Below, in pieces: positions 8,979-18,265 of a stretch of 64,000 nucleotides of DNA. The first letter of the stretch is position 1. Each line of letters opens with the position of its first letter. The DNA comes from Thomasclavelia ramosa DSM 1402 (GTDB lineage: Bacteria; Bacillota_I; Bacilli_A; Erysipelotrichales; Coprobacillaceae): assembly GCF_014131695.1 (NCBI RefSeq), contig NZ_CP036346.1, positions 186,001-250,000 of the forward strand, in the 5' to 3' direction. The translations under genes were made by a program, and so were the position numbers. The notes beneath the pieces were generated by a model, which saw only the letters and a list, made by a program, of their open reading frames with translations, made no database searches and was not told the DNA's origin.

Positions 8979-10404
8979 AGTCTATTTAGTCGGTGGTGGT
9001 CCAGGAGCAATCGATTTATATACAGTTAAGGCGCTCGAATGTATAAAAAGTGCTGACTGTATAATTTATGATCGGCTAATTGATCCCGCAATATTAAATT
9101 ATTGTAAGGAAACATGTGAGAAAATCTATGTGGGTAAAGCTTCAAATAACCATACTTTAGCTCAGGATAATATTAATCTTCTGTTAATTGAAAAAGCTCG
9201 ACAATATGCACAAGTCGTTCGATTAAAAGGTGGCGATGTCTATGTTTTTGGTCGTGGTGGCGAAGAGGCCTTGGCTTTATTCAAAGCAGGAATTGACTTT
9301 GAAGTTGTTCCGGGTTTAACTTCAGCTGTTGCTGGTTTATGTTATGCAGGTATTCCAATAACACATCGTGGGGTATCTTCTGGATTTATGGTAGTAACAG
9401 CTCACCATAAAAATAATCAAGCTTATGAATGGGATTATCAACAGTTTCTAGATGATAGCTTAACGTATATATTTATGATGGGACAACAAAAACTAGAACA
9501 AATCGTTACAAATCTTTTGGTGGCAGGAAAAGATAAGACTACTCCAATTGCTTTAATTTCCAACGCAACTCGAACAGAGCAGCGAAGTATTTATGGAACA
9601 CTAGAAAATATTATCGATAAATTTAAAGATAGTTATTTGTGCTCGCCTATGTTGATTGTTGTTGGTGCAGTAGTAGCACTTCATCATGAATTAGATTTTT
9701 TTCAAAGAAAAATACTACTAAACAAAAAGATACTGGTTGCATGTGTTAGTGATCAAGAATTACCAATCAGTAAGTATTTCAAAGAACAGGGGGCGGCAGT
9801 TAAACAGGTTCAGTTAGGGAAGGTCAATTACCTGAATTCTCAGCAAAAATTAGATTTAAATCATAAATTAATTGTTTTTACCAGCCAAAATGGTATTAGA
9901 GGATTTTTTAATTATTTAAAGATGCAAAGGGTTGATCATCGTAGTTTGACAACAGTTCGTTTTGCTTGTATTGGTGAAAAGACAGCCAACTTGTTACAAC
10001 TATATGGATATTATAGTGATTTAATTAGTCCTAAAGCAAATAGTGAAGATTTTAATAATTATTTAAAAAATAAACGGATGGATAGTGAAGAAATGATTAT
10101 TGTTCGTGCTAAGGAACATAGTAAGATAAAAAAACGAGCAGAAGATCATGAATTAATTGTTTATGAAAATAAAGAATTAATAATTGTTGAAGAAGAGTCA
10201 TATCATTTAGCCTGTTTTACTTGTGCTTCATCAGTTGAACGTTTAGCAAAATATCCAAGTACTTTTAAGATTGCTTTGTCAATTGGACCAATGACGACTC
10301 AGGCGCTTAAAAAATATTATCCGCATGTGAAGATTATTGAAGCTAAAGATAATAGTTATGAAGGAATGATTGCGATTATAAAGGAGAATATTAATGTTTT
10401 ATAG
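8968..10404 (+). CDS. cobA/hemD: Fused uroporphyrinogen-III C-methyltransferase / uroporphyrinogen-III synthase
   Basis: 478 aa with two domains. Residues about 1-240 are SUMT (VYLVGGGPGAIDLYTVKALE; VRLKGGDVYVFGRGGEEA; EVVPGLTSAVAG). Residues about 248-478 are a divergent HemD domain (KILVACVSDQELPISKYF; FTSQNGIRGFFNYL; FTCASSVERLAKYP). Together they convert hydroxymethylbilane to uroporphyrinogen III and then precorrin-2. Such fusions are common in Firmicutes and commit the pathway to siroheme or cobalamin. It overlaps both neighbours. Confidence 0.92.
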   Translation: MNGRVYLVGGGPGAIDLYTVKALECIKSADCIIYDRLIDPAILNYCKETCEKIYVGKASNNHTLAQDNINLLLIEKARQYAQVVRLKGGDVYVFGRGGEEALALFKAGIDFEVVPGLTSAVAGLCYAGIPITHRGVSSGFMVVTAHHKNNQAYEWDYQQFLDDSLTYIFMMGQQKLEQIVTNLLVAGKDKTTPIALISNATRTEQRSIYGTLENIIDKFKDSYLCSPMLIVVGAVVALHHELDFFQRKILLNKKILVACVSDQELPISKYFKEQGAAVKQVQLGKVNYLNSQQKLDLNHKLIVFTSQNGIRGFFNYLKMQRVDHRSLTTVRFACIGEKTANLLQLYGYYSDLISPKANSEDFNNYLKNKRMDSEEMIIVRAKEHSKIKKRAEDHELIVYENKELIIVEEESYHLACFTCASSVERLAKYPSTFKIALSIGPMTTQALKKYYPHVKIIEAKDNSYEGMIAIIKENINVL

Positions 10405-11371
10405 AGGAAGAAGATTACGTAATAAAAAGGTACCAAGAAATTTGATCAAAGAAAATCGTTTATCAGTGGAGCAATTAATCAGCCCAATATTTGTGGTTGC
10501 AGGAAATAATATTAAAAAAGAGATATCTTCATTAGAGGGAATATACCATTATTCTATTGACCGTCTTAATGAGATAATTAAAGAATTACAGAGAGCTGGA
10601 ATTAATGCGTGCATTCTTTTTGGAATTCCCGAACATAAAGATGAATTAGGGACTGAAGCATACAATGATGATGGAATCATCCAAAGAGCAATTAGAGAAA
10701 TCAAAAAAATTGCTCCAGAAATGTATGTGATCGGTGATGTTTGTATGTGTGAATATACAGATCATGGACATTGCGGGATTTTGGATCGTGATGGTTGTGT
10801 GATTAATGATGAAACTTTATTATATTTAGGCAAGATTGCAGTAAGCTATGCTAAAAGTGGGGTAGATATGGTAGCTCCAAGTGCAATGATGGATGGTGAA
10901 ATTCTTGCTATAAGAAAAGCACTTGATGAAACGGGATTTAAAGATTTACCAATCATGGGTTACAGTGCTAAATATGCTTCCTCTTATTATGGACCATTCA
11001 GAGCGGCTGCTAATAGTGCTCCTTCATTTGGAAACCGTTCAAGTTACCAAATGGATATAGCTAATGGTAATGAAGCGATGCGAGAAATACAAGCTGATAT
11101 AGATGAAGGTGCTGATATTATTATGGTAAAGCCGGCATTAGCTTTTCTCGATGTAATCAAGGAGGCAAAACTTAGTTTTAATATGCCAATCTGCGCTTAT
11201 AATGTCAGTGGTGAATATGCAATGCTTAAAATGGCAGTTAAGCAGGGAATAATGAAAGAAGCAGTAATAGAGGAATCGTTATTAGCAATAAAACGAGCTG
11301 GTGCTGATATGATTATCACTTACTTTGCACTTGAATTAGCTCAAAAATGGCAAGGTGATCATCATGACTAA
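10394..11371 (+). CDS. hemB: Delta-aminolevulinic acid dehydratase (porphobilinogen synthase)
   Basis: 325 aa. It has the metal-binding cysteine region DVCMCEYTDHGHCGI and the two active-site lysine contexts MGYSAKYASSYYGPFR and IMVKPALAFLDVI. It condenses two ALA to porphobilinogen. It overlaps cobA/hemD by 11 bp and hemL by 8 bp. Confidence 0.94.
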   Translation: MFYRGRRLRNKKVPRNLIKENRLSVEQLISPIFVVAGNNIKKEISSLEGIYHYSIDRLNEIIKELQRAGINACILFGIPEHKDELGTEAYNDDGIIQRAIREIKKIAPEMYVIGDVCMCEYTDHGHCGILDRDGCVINDETLLYLGKIAVSYAKSGVDMVAPSAMMDGEILAIRKALDETGFKDLPIMGYSAKYASSYYGPFRAAANSAPSFGNRSSYQMDIANGNEAMREIQADIDEGADIIMVKPALAFLDVIKEAKLSFNMPICAYNVSGEYAMLKMAVKQGIMKEAVIEESLLAIKRAGADMIITYFALELAQKWQGDHHD

Positions 11372-12659
11372 TCAAGAAATATTTGAAGAAGCTTGTCAAT
11401 ATATTCCAGGTGGTGTAAACTCACCAGTCCGAGCTTTTAAATCAGTTGGTGAGATTCCAGTTTTTGCAAAAAAAGGTGATAAGGCGCATTTGTTTGGTGA
11501 AGATGGAGTTGAATATATTGATTATATTTGTTCTTGGGGACCACTTATTTTAGGGCATAATCATCCAGTCGTTCAAAATGCAATTATTGAAGCGAGTCAG
11601 TTAGGAACAAGCTTTGGACTACCAACTAAGTTAGAAGTAGCAATGGCTAAATTGATTGTTGACAGCTATCAAGGAATTGAAATGGTAAGAATGGTTAATT
11701 CAGGAACAGAAGCTACAATGAGTGCTTTAAGAGTAGCTCGAGGCTTTACTGGTCGGAATAAAATTATTAAATTTGAGGGCAATTATCACGGACATAGTGA
11801 TGGTTTATTAGTTAAGACTGGTTCAGGAGCATTAACTTTTAATCTTCCAACTAGTCCGGGAATTCCCCAGGAAATAATTTCTCAAACAATAATCTGCAAA
11901 TATAATGATTTAAGCTCTGTAATAGCAGCAGTAGAACAAAATAAAAAAGATATTGCCGCAATTATTTTAGAGCCTGTTGCAGCCAATATGGGAATAGTTC
12001 CAGCGACTAAAGAGTTTTTAACCGGATTACGTACATTATGTGATCAAAATGGAATTGTTTTGATCTTTGATGAAGTAATTACAGGGTTCCGTGTCTCTTA
12101 TCATAGCTGTCCAGATTATTTAGGAGTTATTCCCGATATGGTTTGTTTTGGTAAAATTATTGGAGGTGGGCTGCCAGTTGGAGCATACGGCGGAAAAAAA
12201 GAAATTATGAGTTTAGTTTCACCTCAAGGGCCGGTTTATCAAGCAGGAACGCTATCAGGTAATCCATTAGCTATGTCTGTTGGTTTAGCACAATTAAGCT
12301 ATTTAAATAATCATCCTGATGTTTATGAATATATAAACAAAGCAGCAAATTATTTAGAAAATGGAATTAAAACTATTTTATCTACATTATCATTAGATTA
12401 TCAGGTGCATCGTTGTCAAAGTTTATTGACGCTATTTTTTACCAATAAACCAATTACTACTTTTGAAGATGTTCAGACTTGTAATACTGAAATGTATGCT
12501 TTGTTTTTTAGAGAAATGTTAAGACAGGGAATTTTAATTGCTCCTAGTCAATTTGAAGCATGGTTTGTAAGTGCTGCTCATAGCCAAATTGATCTCGACA
12601 ATACTTTAAATGCAATAAAAAAAGCACTGGTGAAATGTCATGATGCCTTGGTTGATTAA
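11364..12659 (+). CDS. hemL: Glutamate-1-semialdehyde 2,1-aminomutase
   Basis: About 431 aa, a PLP class-III aminotransferase. It carries IPGGVNSPVRAFK, FEGNYHGHSDGLLVK, LIFDEVITGFR, and the PLP lysine context VCFGKIIGGGLPVGAYGG. It turns glutamate-1-semialdehyde into ALA. The ATG at 11364 is preferred over a GTG at 11355 because AAGGTG precedes it. It overlaps hemB, and its 3' end overlaps the next gene by 20 bp. Confidence 0.93.
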   Translation: MTNQEIFEEACQYIPGGVNSPVRAFKSVGEIPVFAKKGDKAHLFGEDGVEYIDYICSWGPLILGHNHPVVQNAIIEASQLGTSFGLPTKLEVAMAKLIVDSYQGIEMVRMVNSGTEATMSALRVARGFTGRNKIIKFEGNYHGHSDGLLVKTGSGALTFNLPTSPGIPQEIISQTIICKYNDLSSVIAAVEQNKKDIAAIILEPVAANMGIVPATKEFLTGLRTLCDQNGIVLIFDEVITGFRVSYHSCPDYLGVIPDMVCFGKIIGGGLPVGAYGGKKEIMSLVSPQGPVYQAGTLSGNPLAMSVGLAQLSYLNNHPDVYEYINKAANYLENGIKTILSTLSLDYQVHRCQSLLTLFFTNKPITTFEDVQTCNTEMYALFFREMLRQGILIAPSQFEAWFVSAAHSQIDLDNTLNAIKKALVKCHDALVD

Positions 12660-13764
12660 TTTTAAAGATAAAACAGTTGTTATAGTTGGCGGTGGTGCGG
12701 TTGCTAGTCGTAAAGCATTGCAGTTTCTTAAAGAAGGGGCTAAAGTAAAGATAATTGCTTCTCGCATTGATAGAAAGCTCGAGGCTTTAGAGGTAGAAAA
12801 GTATCTGACAGATTATCAGCCTAAATATCTTCAAAATGCTTTTTTTGTTTATATTGCAACTGATGATCGTGAATTAAATAACCAGATAATTAGAGATGCT
12901 GATGAATTAGGAGTATTGTGTGCTTGTGCTACTTCAAGTATGGCATCTTTAAAGGCCATGAAGGTAGTAGAAACGGAAAATCTGCTTTTAGGTATATCAA
13001 CAAAGGGGCAGTATCCAGCTTTTACTAAAAAATTAGCTTATGAATTAGAACAATATGATGATTATTTATCTGCTTTAAGTAATATTCGTAGGCTGGTTCT
13101 TTTAAATAATTTGGTAAATAAACATGATCGAAAACAGTTTTTTAAGCAGCTGATGTATTTTGAAAAAACAGAATTAGATATGTTACTAATGTTTATTTTA
13201 GAAAAAGAAGGACGTCTATTAATTTTTACAGCACAGTGTATGAATGTGATTGATTACTTTGCTGAACAAGTATCTGCGATGTCTCTATGTTTAAAGGAAA
13301 TAGATTTTCAAGATAAATTAAAAATATTAATGATGTTAAAAATAAAATGGCAGATTCAGCCAATGGTCATTTCATATGGAAAGATCTATGATAAAATATC
13401 TAAAATGTGTTCACCAAAAGAAGTAGCAGCACCACTTTTTAACAGTGAGATTCTTTTAGAACAACTTTATTCTAATAAAGTAAAACGCTTATTTATAATT
13501 CATCCACGGAGTAATAGTAAACTATTTGATATTCTTAGTAGGTATGGTTCAGTATGTGCGTTTAATACTAAAATAATAGGTGAATATGAACAAATCATTC
13601 CTTTTGTATTGTTGCCAGGATATCATTATCAAAATGACATTTTGAAGGCAATAGAAAATGTTAAAGGACAGTTAACCCCAGTATTATTAGAGGATAAACA
13701 AGTTGTAGCACTACTAACAAAAGAAATTTCAAGACGTTTTGGATTAGAAAAGGTTGCTATATAG
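12640..13764 (+). CDS. Precorrin-2 dehydrogenase (SirC/CysG-N-like) with an extended, possibly chelatase-like C-terminus
   Basis: 374 aa. Residues about 1-150 match SirC/Met8p-type precorrin-2 dehydrogenases: TVVIVGGGAVASRKALQFL, FVYIATDDRELN, and GISTKGQYPAF. The remaining 220 residues are unusual. VKRLFIIHPRSNSKLFDIL followed by IIPFVLLPGYHYQNDI resembles one CbiX/CbiK sirohydrochlorin chelatase half-domain, with a His where the family has HGS. If so, this one protein would oxidise precorrin-2 and insert iron to finish siroheme. The chelatase reading is an inference. The ribosome site is weak and the start overlaps hemL by 20 bp. Confidence 0.75.
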   Translation: MMPWLINFKDKTVVIVGGGAVASRKALQFLKEGAKVKIIASRIDRKLEALEVEKYLTDYQPKYLQNAFFVYIATDDRELNNQIIRDADELGVLCACATSSMASLKAMKVVETENLLLGISTKGQYPAFTKKLAYELEQYDDYLSALSNIRRLVLLNNLVNKHDRKQFFKQLMYFEKTELDMLLMFILEKEGRLLIFTAQCMNVIDYFAEQVSAMSLCLKEIDFQDKLKILMMLKIKWQIQPMVISYGKIYDKISKMCSPKEVAAPLFNSEILLEQLYSNKVKRLFIIHPRSNSKLFDILSRYGSVCAFNTKIIGEYEQIIPFVLLPGYHYQNDILKAIENVKGQLTPVLLEDKQVVALLTKEISRRFGLEKVAI

Positions 13765-13823
13765 TTAGTAATCTTTTCTTTTTGGGAATAATTAGGTTAA
13801 AATATATACAAAGGAATGATTAG

Positions 13824-14399
13824 ATGAAAGATTTTGGAGAATTAAAACAAAAAATACAAGAGTGTCGCTATTGTCAAAGACAATTTGGATATGAACCTCA
13901 TCCTGTTGTCTGGGGCAAACCTAATGCTAAGATCATGCAGATTAGTCAAGCCCCTTCATTAAATGTCCACAATACTTTAAAACCATTTAATGATTTAAGT
14001 GGGAAAAAACTTCGTGAGAAGTGGTATGATATAGATGATGAAACATTTTATGATCAAAATAATTTCTATATTGCTTCTTTGGCTCACTGTTATCCTGGTA
14101 AATCTAAAAGCGGTGGGGATCGTTTGCCGCCAAAATGCTGTAGTGAAAAGTGGTTAAGGCAAGAAATTGACATAGTTGATAACCAAATTTATATCATCAT
14201 TGGTAGTTATGCCGCTAAGAAAATATTTCCTAATCAAAACTTTGTTGATTTGATTTTTAATGATCAAGTTTTTAATGGGAAACCTGCATATGTTCTTCCG
14301 CATCCTTCACCATTGAATCGGCGCTGGTTTAAAACATATCCAGAATTCGAAGCTAAACGAGTTAAAGAAATCAGGGCAGTAATAAAGAGTTTAGTTTAG
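13824..14399 (+). CDS. Uracil-DNA glycosylase-superfamily protein
   Basis: 191 aa. It begins with a CRYC pair, then VVWGKPNAKIMQISQAPS, HCYPG...KCC, and ends with the superfamily motif LPHPSPLNRRW. The cysteines suggest a 4Fe-4S cluster as in UDG families 4 and 5. It probably removes uracil or a related lesion from DNA, though the exact activity is uncertain. It has its own short upstream AT-rich promoter region and a terminator after it. Confidence 0.8.
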   Translation: MKDFGELKQKIQECRYCQRQFGYEPHPVVWGKPNAKIMQISQAPSLNVHNTLKPFNDLSGKKLREKWYDIDDETFYDQNNFYIASLAHCYPGKSKSGGDRLPPKCCSEKWLRQEIDIVDNQIYIIIGSYAAKKIFPNQNFVDLIFNDQVFNGKPAYVLPHPSPLNRRWFKTYPEFEAKRVKEIRAVIKSLV

Positions 14400-14404
14400 A
14401 TAGG

Positions 14405-14430
14405 GCTATTTCGATTGAAAATAGCTTTTT
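14405..14430 (+). terminator. Intrinsic terminator after the UDG-like gene
   Basis: The stem GCTATTT/AAATAGC has a 7-nt loop and is followed by TTTTT. Confidence 0.75.
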
Positions 14431-14471
14431 ATTTTAGTAAAATGGTAGCAGTATGAAAAGAGGTAAGAAAA

Positions 14472-15407
14472 ATGAGTCAAGAAGAAATATTAAGTTATAT
14501 TAATGATAGTCTTGTAATTAATGGTTCTTTTTATTCAAATCAGAATCTTCCTAATCAAATTAGTAATGCAATTTATACTTTTGGTGATTATAATGTTTTT
14601 GAAATCCTTGCATTTATTGATGCTACCAAAGAACAAGATGGCAGCCGAGGAATGATCATCACTCCAGCACAAATATATTTTAAGTTTGGTCAGGCTGGGA
14701 TAATTGAATATCAAAAGATTATTTCTTTAGGATTGGAAAAACATCGTAATGATTCAATAATCAAAGCTATTATCAAATTAGAGGAGATAACATATACTTT
14801 TAGTAACCAGATAATCGACCCTGAAGTATTCGTTACAATGTTATCAAAAATTACTGGTATTGAAATAGAGATGATCATGGATACTCATGAAAAAGTAGAG
14901 TATTATACGAGGATTGTATTAAATGATCTTGAAAATGATGAATATGAAGATATTGTATTAACTCCAACTCAAAACAATAGTATCAAAGAGTTTTATAAGG
15001 AATTAGAGATGGTTCAGCAATTAGCTGATGAAGATTATCAATATGAATTAGAAAATATTTGTAATCGAGCACTTGAATTTTTTGATGTATTAGGGTTAGA
15101 TAGTGATGAAATTGATGGTTTATTAGAATGTCAAAATCAATTTAATCAAAAAAATATTGAAGAAGAACAAAAGATAGATAATGCTCAGCAGTTTTATAAT
15201 GATATGATGAATAAGTATCAACAAGGTGATAGTGAGATGTTCAACCGAGTTAAGAGTATAATGTCATCAATGGGAATAGATGAAAATGATTTAGCAGGGA
15301 AAAGTCCAGAAGAAATCGAGGATTTTTTATGTGGTAAATTTGGTATTTCAAAAAGTATGCTTGAAAAACTAGCAGGAAGGTTTAATAAAGGTACAGTGAA
15401 ACACTGA
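14472..15407 (+). CDS. Hypothetical acidic protein
   Basis: 311 aa, not recognised. It has no signal peptide or membrane segment and is rich in Asp, Glu, Asn and Gln, with a mostly helical look and a C-terminal segment KSPEEIEDFLCGKFGISKS. AGAGGTAAG lies just upstream of the ATG. It is monocistronic, bounded by terminators on both sides. Confidence 0.75.
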   Translation: MSQEEILSYINDSLVINGSFYSNQNLPNQISNAIYTFGDYNVFEILAFIDATKEQDGSRGMIITPAQIYFKFGQAGIIEYQKIISLGLEKHRNDSIIKAIIKLEEITYTFSNQIIDPEVFVTMLSKITGIEIEMIMDTHEKVEYYTRIVLNDLENDEYEDIVLTPTQNNSIKEFYKELEMVQQLADEDYQYELENICNRALEFFDVLGLDSDEIDGLLECQNQFNQKNIEEEQKIDNAQQFYNDMMNKYQQGDSEMFNRVKSIMSSMGIDENDLAGKSPEEIEDFLCGKFGISKSMLEKLAGRFNKGTVKH

Positions 15408-15432
15408 TTTAATAGCAGTGTTTCACTGTTTT
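15394..15432 (+). terminator. Terminator of the acidic hypothetical gene
   Basis: A 13-bp inverted repeat CAGTGAAACACTG/CAGTGTTTCACTG overlaps the 3' end of the gene and is followed by TTTTC. Confidence 0.75.
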
Positions 15433-15434
15433 CA

Positions 15435-15474
15435 TAAAAAGACCTCTTTAACAAGCAAATGCTCATTAAAGAGG
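15435..15474 (-). terminator. Terminator of the flotillin operon
   Basis: CCTCTTTAA/TTAAAGAGG forms a 9-bp stem, followed on the minus strand by TCTTTTT. It lies 12 bp past the flotillin stop, back to back with the terminator of the convergent gene. Confidence 0.8.
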
Positions 15475-15485
15475 AATAATTAAGT

Positions 15486-16910
15486 TTATTTAGTTTTAGG
15501 TTTATTATTACTGTTTTTATTAGCGATAGTACGAACAACTTCACCTAAATCGGCACCAGTTAGATCTTTTAAAACTTCAAACCCATTAGCAGCAACATCA
15601 CTAACAATTTTACTAACTTTACTTCCGCCATCACCGCTACCGTTATCAATAACAGTAATCTTGTCGATTTGTTCCATTGGTTTGGCAATTTGTGCCATAA
15701 TTTCTGGGAGACGTTCAACTACCATTGACATCATTGCGGCCTCACCATATTTTTCCATGGCTTCGGCTAAACGGTCTTTGGCCTCGGCTTCGGCAATTCC
15801 CTTAGCTTTTAAAGCTTCGGCTTCAGCTTCCCCTTGTGCTCGAATAGCTTCGGCTTCAGCTTTAGCTTCTAATAATTTGGCGTCAGCGCGTGCCTGAGCT
15901 TCGATTTTTAATGCTTGAGCTCGAGCTTCGGCTTCTTTAATCGATTTTATTTTATTTGCTTCAGCTTGAACCTCAGTTTCATATTTTTTAGCGTCAGCTG
16001 GTTTTTTTACAGATGCCACTAATTGTTCTTCAACTACTTGTGCTTCTTTTTTTGCTAATTCAACATTACGATCAGCAACGATTTTATTATTTTCAATTTC
16101 TTGAAGCTTGTATGAAACATCGGCATTGGCTTTGATTTTATCTTGTTCGGCACGATATTGTTCCATTCGAATTGTTTTATCACGATCACTTTGAGCAATT
16201 TCAGCTTCAGCTTCTAATTTAGCTTTTTGCCCCTCGCGTACTGCAGCAGCAGTTTTAACTTCGGTATCTCTTGCTCTTTCAGCGCTAGCAATATCAGCAT
16301 CTGCTTTTGATTGGGCGATTTGAGGGATTGCCCGGTTTTCTAAATATCCCCCTTGAGTAGCAATTTTTAATACTGTATATGATAACAAACGTAATCCCAT
16401 GTTATCTAATTCTCGTGTAATACTGTCTTCAATTGAGTTTTCGAATGCGACACGATCTTCATTAATTTGTTCTACGGTTAATGTAGAAACAATTCCCCGA
16501 AGTTTACCTTCCAAGATTTGTTCAACTACAGTTTTAATATTTTGAGTAGTACGATCAGCATTACCACTGCAAAATTGCTCGACTGCAATTAATACTTTCT
16601 CTGGATTATTGTCAACTTTAACAACTGCAGTACCAGCAATATCAACAAAAATTCCTTGTTTTGAAGGTGCTTCAGTGATATCAGTGGTCATTGAAACAGC
16701 TTCTAATGAAATGATACAAGATGTTTCAAGAAATGGTACTTGAATACCCCCTTTACCCGTTAGAACACGTTTCTTTAATCCGGTGATAACTAAAGCTTTG
16801 TCAGCAGGAACTCTTTTCCAGCATGTCAATAAAATAATAATAAGTAGTAGAACAATAGCTACAGCAATAACAATAGTCATGTGTTCTGTAAAGAAATTAT
16901 CTGAAATCAT
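15486..16910 (-). CDS. Flotillin-like SPFH-domain membrane protein
   Basis: 474 aa. It has an N-terminal membrane segment (about residues 11-30), then an SPFH/band-7 domain (about 35-210), then a long alanine/glutamate-rich coiled coil (EAEAEAIRAQGEAEAEALKA) and a Gly/Ser-containing C-terminus. It resembles FloT/YqiK-type flotillins that organise membrane microdomains. GGGGAG precedes the ATG. It is the second gene of a two-gene minus-strand operon, 15 bp after its partner. The usual NfeD-type partner is not present. Confidence 0.88.
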   Translation of the reverse strand: MISDNFFTEHMTIVIAVAIVLLLIIILLTCWKRVPADKALVITGLKKRVLTGKGGIQVPFLETSCIISLEAVSMTTDITEAPSKQGIFVDIAGTAVVKVDNNPEKVLIAVEQFCSGNADRTTQNIKTVVEQILEGKLRGIVSTLTVEQINEDRVAFENSIEDSITRELDNMGLRLLSYTVLKIATQGGYLENRAIPQIAQSKADADIASAERARDTEVKTAAAVREGQKAKLEAEAEIAQSDRDKTIRMEQYRAEQDKIKANADVSYKLQEIENNKIVADRNVELAKKEAQVVEEQLVASVKKPADAKKYETEVQAEANKIKSIKEAEARAQALKIEAQARADAKLLEAKAEAEAIRAQGEAEAEALKAKGIAEAEAKDRLAEAMEKYGEAAMMSMVVERLPEIMAQIAKPMEQIDKITVIDNGSGDGGSKVSKIVSDVAANGFEVLKDLTGADLGEVVRTIANKNSNNKPKTK

Positions 16911-16925
16911 TTTTTCTCCCCTTTT

Positions 16926-18044
16926 CTAAAGTGTTATGGTTTTAAGATAATCACTTTGATAATTTTGAATATTTTCAATGGTTACATCGTGAGTATAATT
17001 ATCAGAGTAATATACTTTGATTTGGCGATTTGTATAATCAAGGTAACCATAATATCCCTTATTAGAATCTCTTTCTTTGATGACCATAATGTCATCATAT
17101 GGCAGTTTTAAATAAGCTTGATAATAATAATGTTTAAATAAAATTTCCGCATTTGTTTCTAAAAAATCAATACTATCAACATTCATATAGATATCAATAT
17201 CTGATAAATTAGTGAAGACATCTAATGCCGGATCTTCAAAATTATAAAATGCAATAGTCTCTATAGTTAATTCTTCCTCATCAATAATGGAGCAATAATA
17301 AGTATCATTAGGAACGATTAAAACATTATTTGTATAGCCATTGTCAAGATACTTGATATACAAATAATACTCAGAATCATTCCTGATTTCTAATAAATCA
17401 TCATTACCTCTTGTAACACTAATTAAATCAAGATAATTTAAGCCATCTTCAACATAATTTAAATATGTGATAGCAACATTGTAATTTTCATTATTTTCAA
17501 TATTATCCAGATAGCTCAAATCGTTTGAACTAGGTTCTTGCAAAACGGCATCATTGACTAGATAATTTAAATTATTATATAAATAGGTATTATTAGTAGA
17601 TTCATTATCTTGATTAGAGGCAATAAAATAAATTAACCCAAAGACGACAACTATTATAATTAAAACAATTAGCCTTTTATGATTACTGCTTTTATCATAA
17701 TCACGACTTTGGTGCTGGTATTTTTTTGCGGCTTGTTTAACTTCTGCCGTAGTTTTTTTGGAATGATTACGCAATTTCTCTTTACGCAACTTGTTTTGTT
17801 GTTCTTGGGTCTTTCTTTTTTGACTTTGTAGTTTCGCTTCCTGTTTTTTTTGAAGAACTCGTGCTTCTTCTTTTTCTCTGATTGCTTTTTGCTCATTAGC
17901 GATTTGTTTATCAAATTTAGACTTGTACTGGTTCATTAAGCTGTCAAAATCAGTACTTTGCTGCGGTTCGATTGCTTGGCTGCCATGCTGGTAAAAATTT
18001 AAGTATTGATCAATTAAAGTGTCGATCTTATCCTTTTTATCCAT
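16926..18044 (-). CDS. Single-pass membrane protein of unknown function, flotillin-operon partner
   Basis: 372 aa, not recognised. The N-terminal cytoplasmic part (1-120) is strongly charged and probably coiled-coil, with many Lys, Glu and Gln. One membrane segment lies at about 124-143 (LIVLIIIVVVFGLIYFIA). The roughly 225-residue C-terminal part is rich in Asn, Tyr and Asp and would be extracytoplasmic. GAGGGGTGAGG precedes the ATG. Its position 15 bp before the flotillin gene suggests a joint membrane role. Confidence 0.8.
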   Translation of the reverse strand: MDKKDKIDTLIDQYLNFYQHGSQAIEPQQSTDFDSLMNQYKSKFDKQIANEQKAIREKEEARVLQKKQEAKLQSQKRKTQEQQNKLRKEKLRNHSKKTTAEVKQAAKKYQHQSRDYDKSSNHKRLIVLIIIVVVFGLIYFIASNQDNESTNNTYLYNNLNYLVNDAVLQEPSSNDLSYLDNIENNENYNVAITYLNYVEDGLNYLDLISVTRGNDDLLEIRNDSEYYLYIKYLDNGYTNNVLIVPNDTYYCSIIDEEELTIETIAFYNFEDPALDVFTNLSDIDIYMNVDSIDFLETNAEILFKHYYYQAYLKLPYDDIMVIKERDSNKGYYGYLDYTNRQIKVYYSDNYTHDVTIENIQNYQSDYLKTITL

Positions 18045-18234
18045 AGCCTCACCCCTCTGTATTTAATTAAATTGTATCATATAACTACATCTTTCGACTA
18101 TTAATATTTCTTAAAATTAGTATCAGTTCAAATAATTATATATATGAGTTACAAAGCATAAATATACTTGCAAAAATGTCGATAATTATTGTTAAAACTT
18201 TTTAAATAAAGTACACTTATCAGTGTATTTTTGG

Positions 18235-18240
18235 TAAAAT
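18235..18240 (+). promoter_or_regulatory. -10 element for rapZ
   Basis: TAAAAT overlaps an upstream in-frame ATG at 18239. A start of transcription near 18247 would exclude that ATG and supports the rapZ start at 18266. No convincing -35 was seen. Confidence 0.4.
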
Positions 18241-18265
18241 GTTCATAGAAAGAGAAGTGAAGATT

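Noticed and set aside
15661-15897. 78-codon plus-strand ORF inside the flotillin gene
   Set aside because: It is a low-complexity Ala/Ser antisense reading of the coiled-coil repeats.
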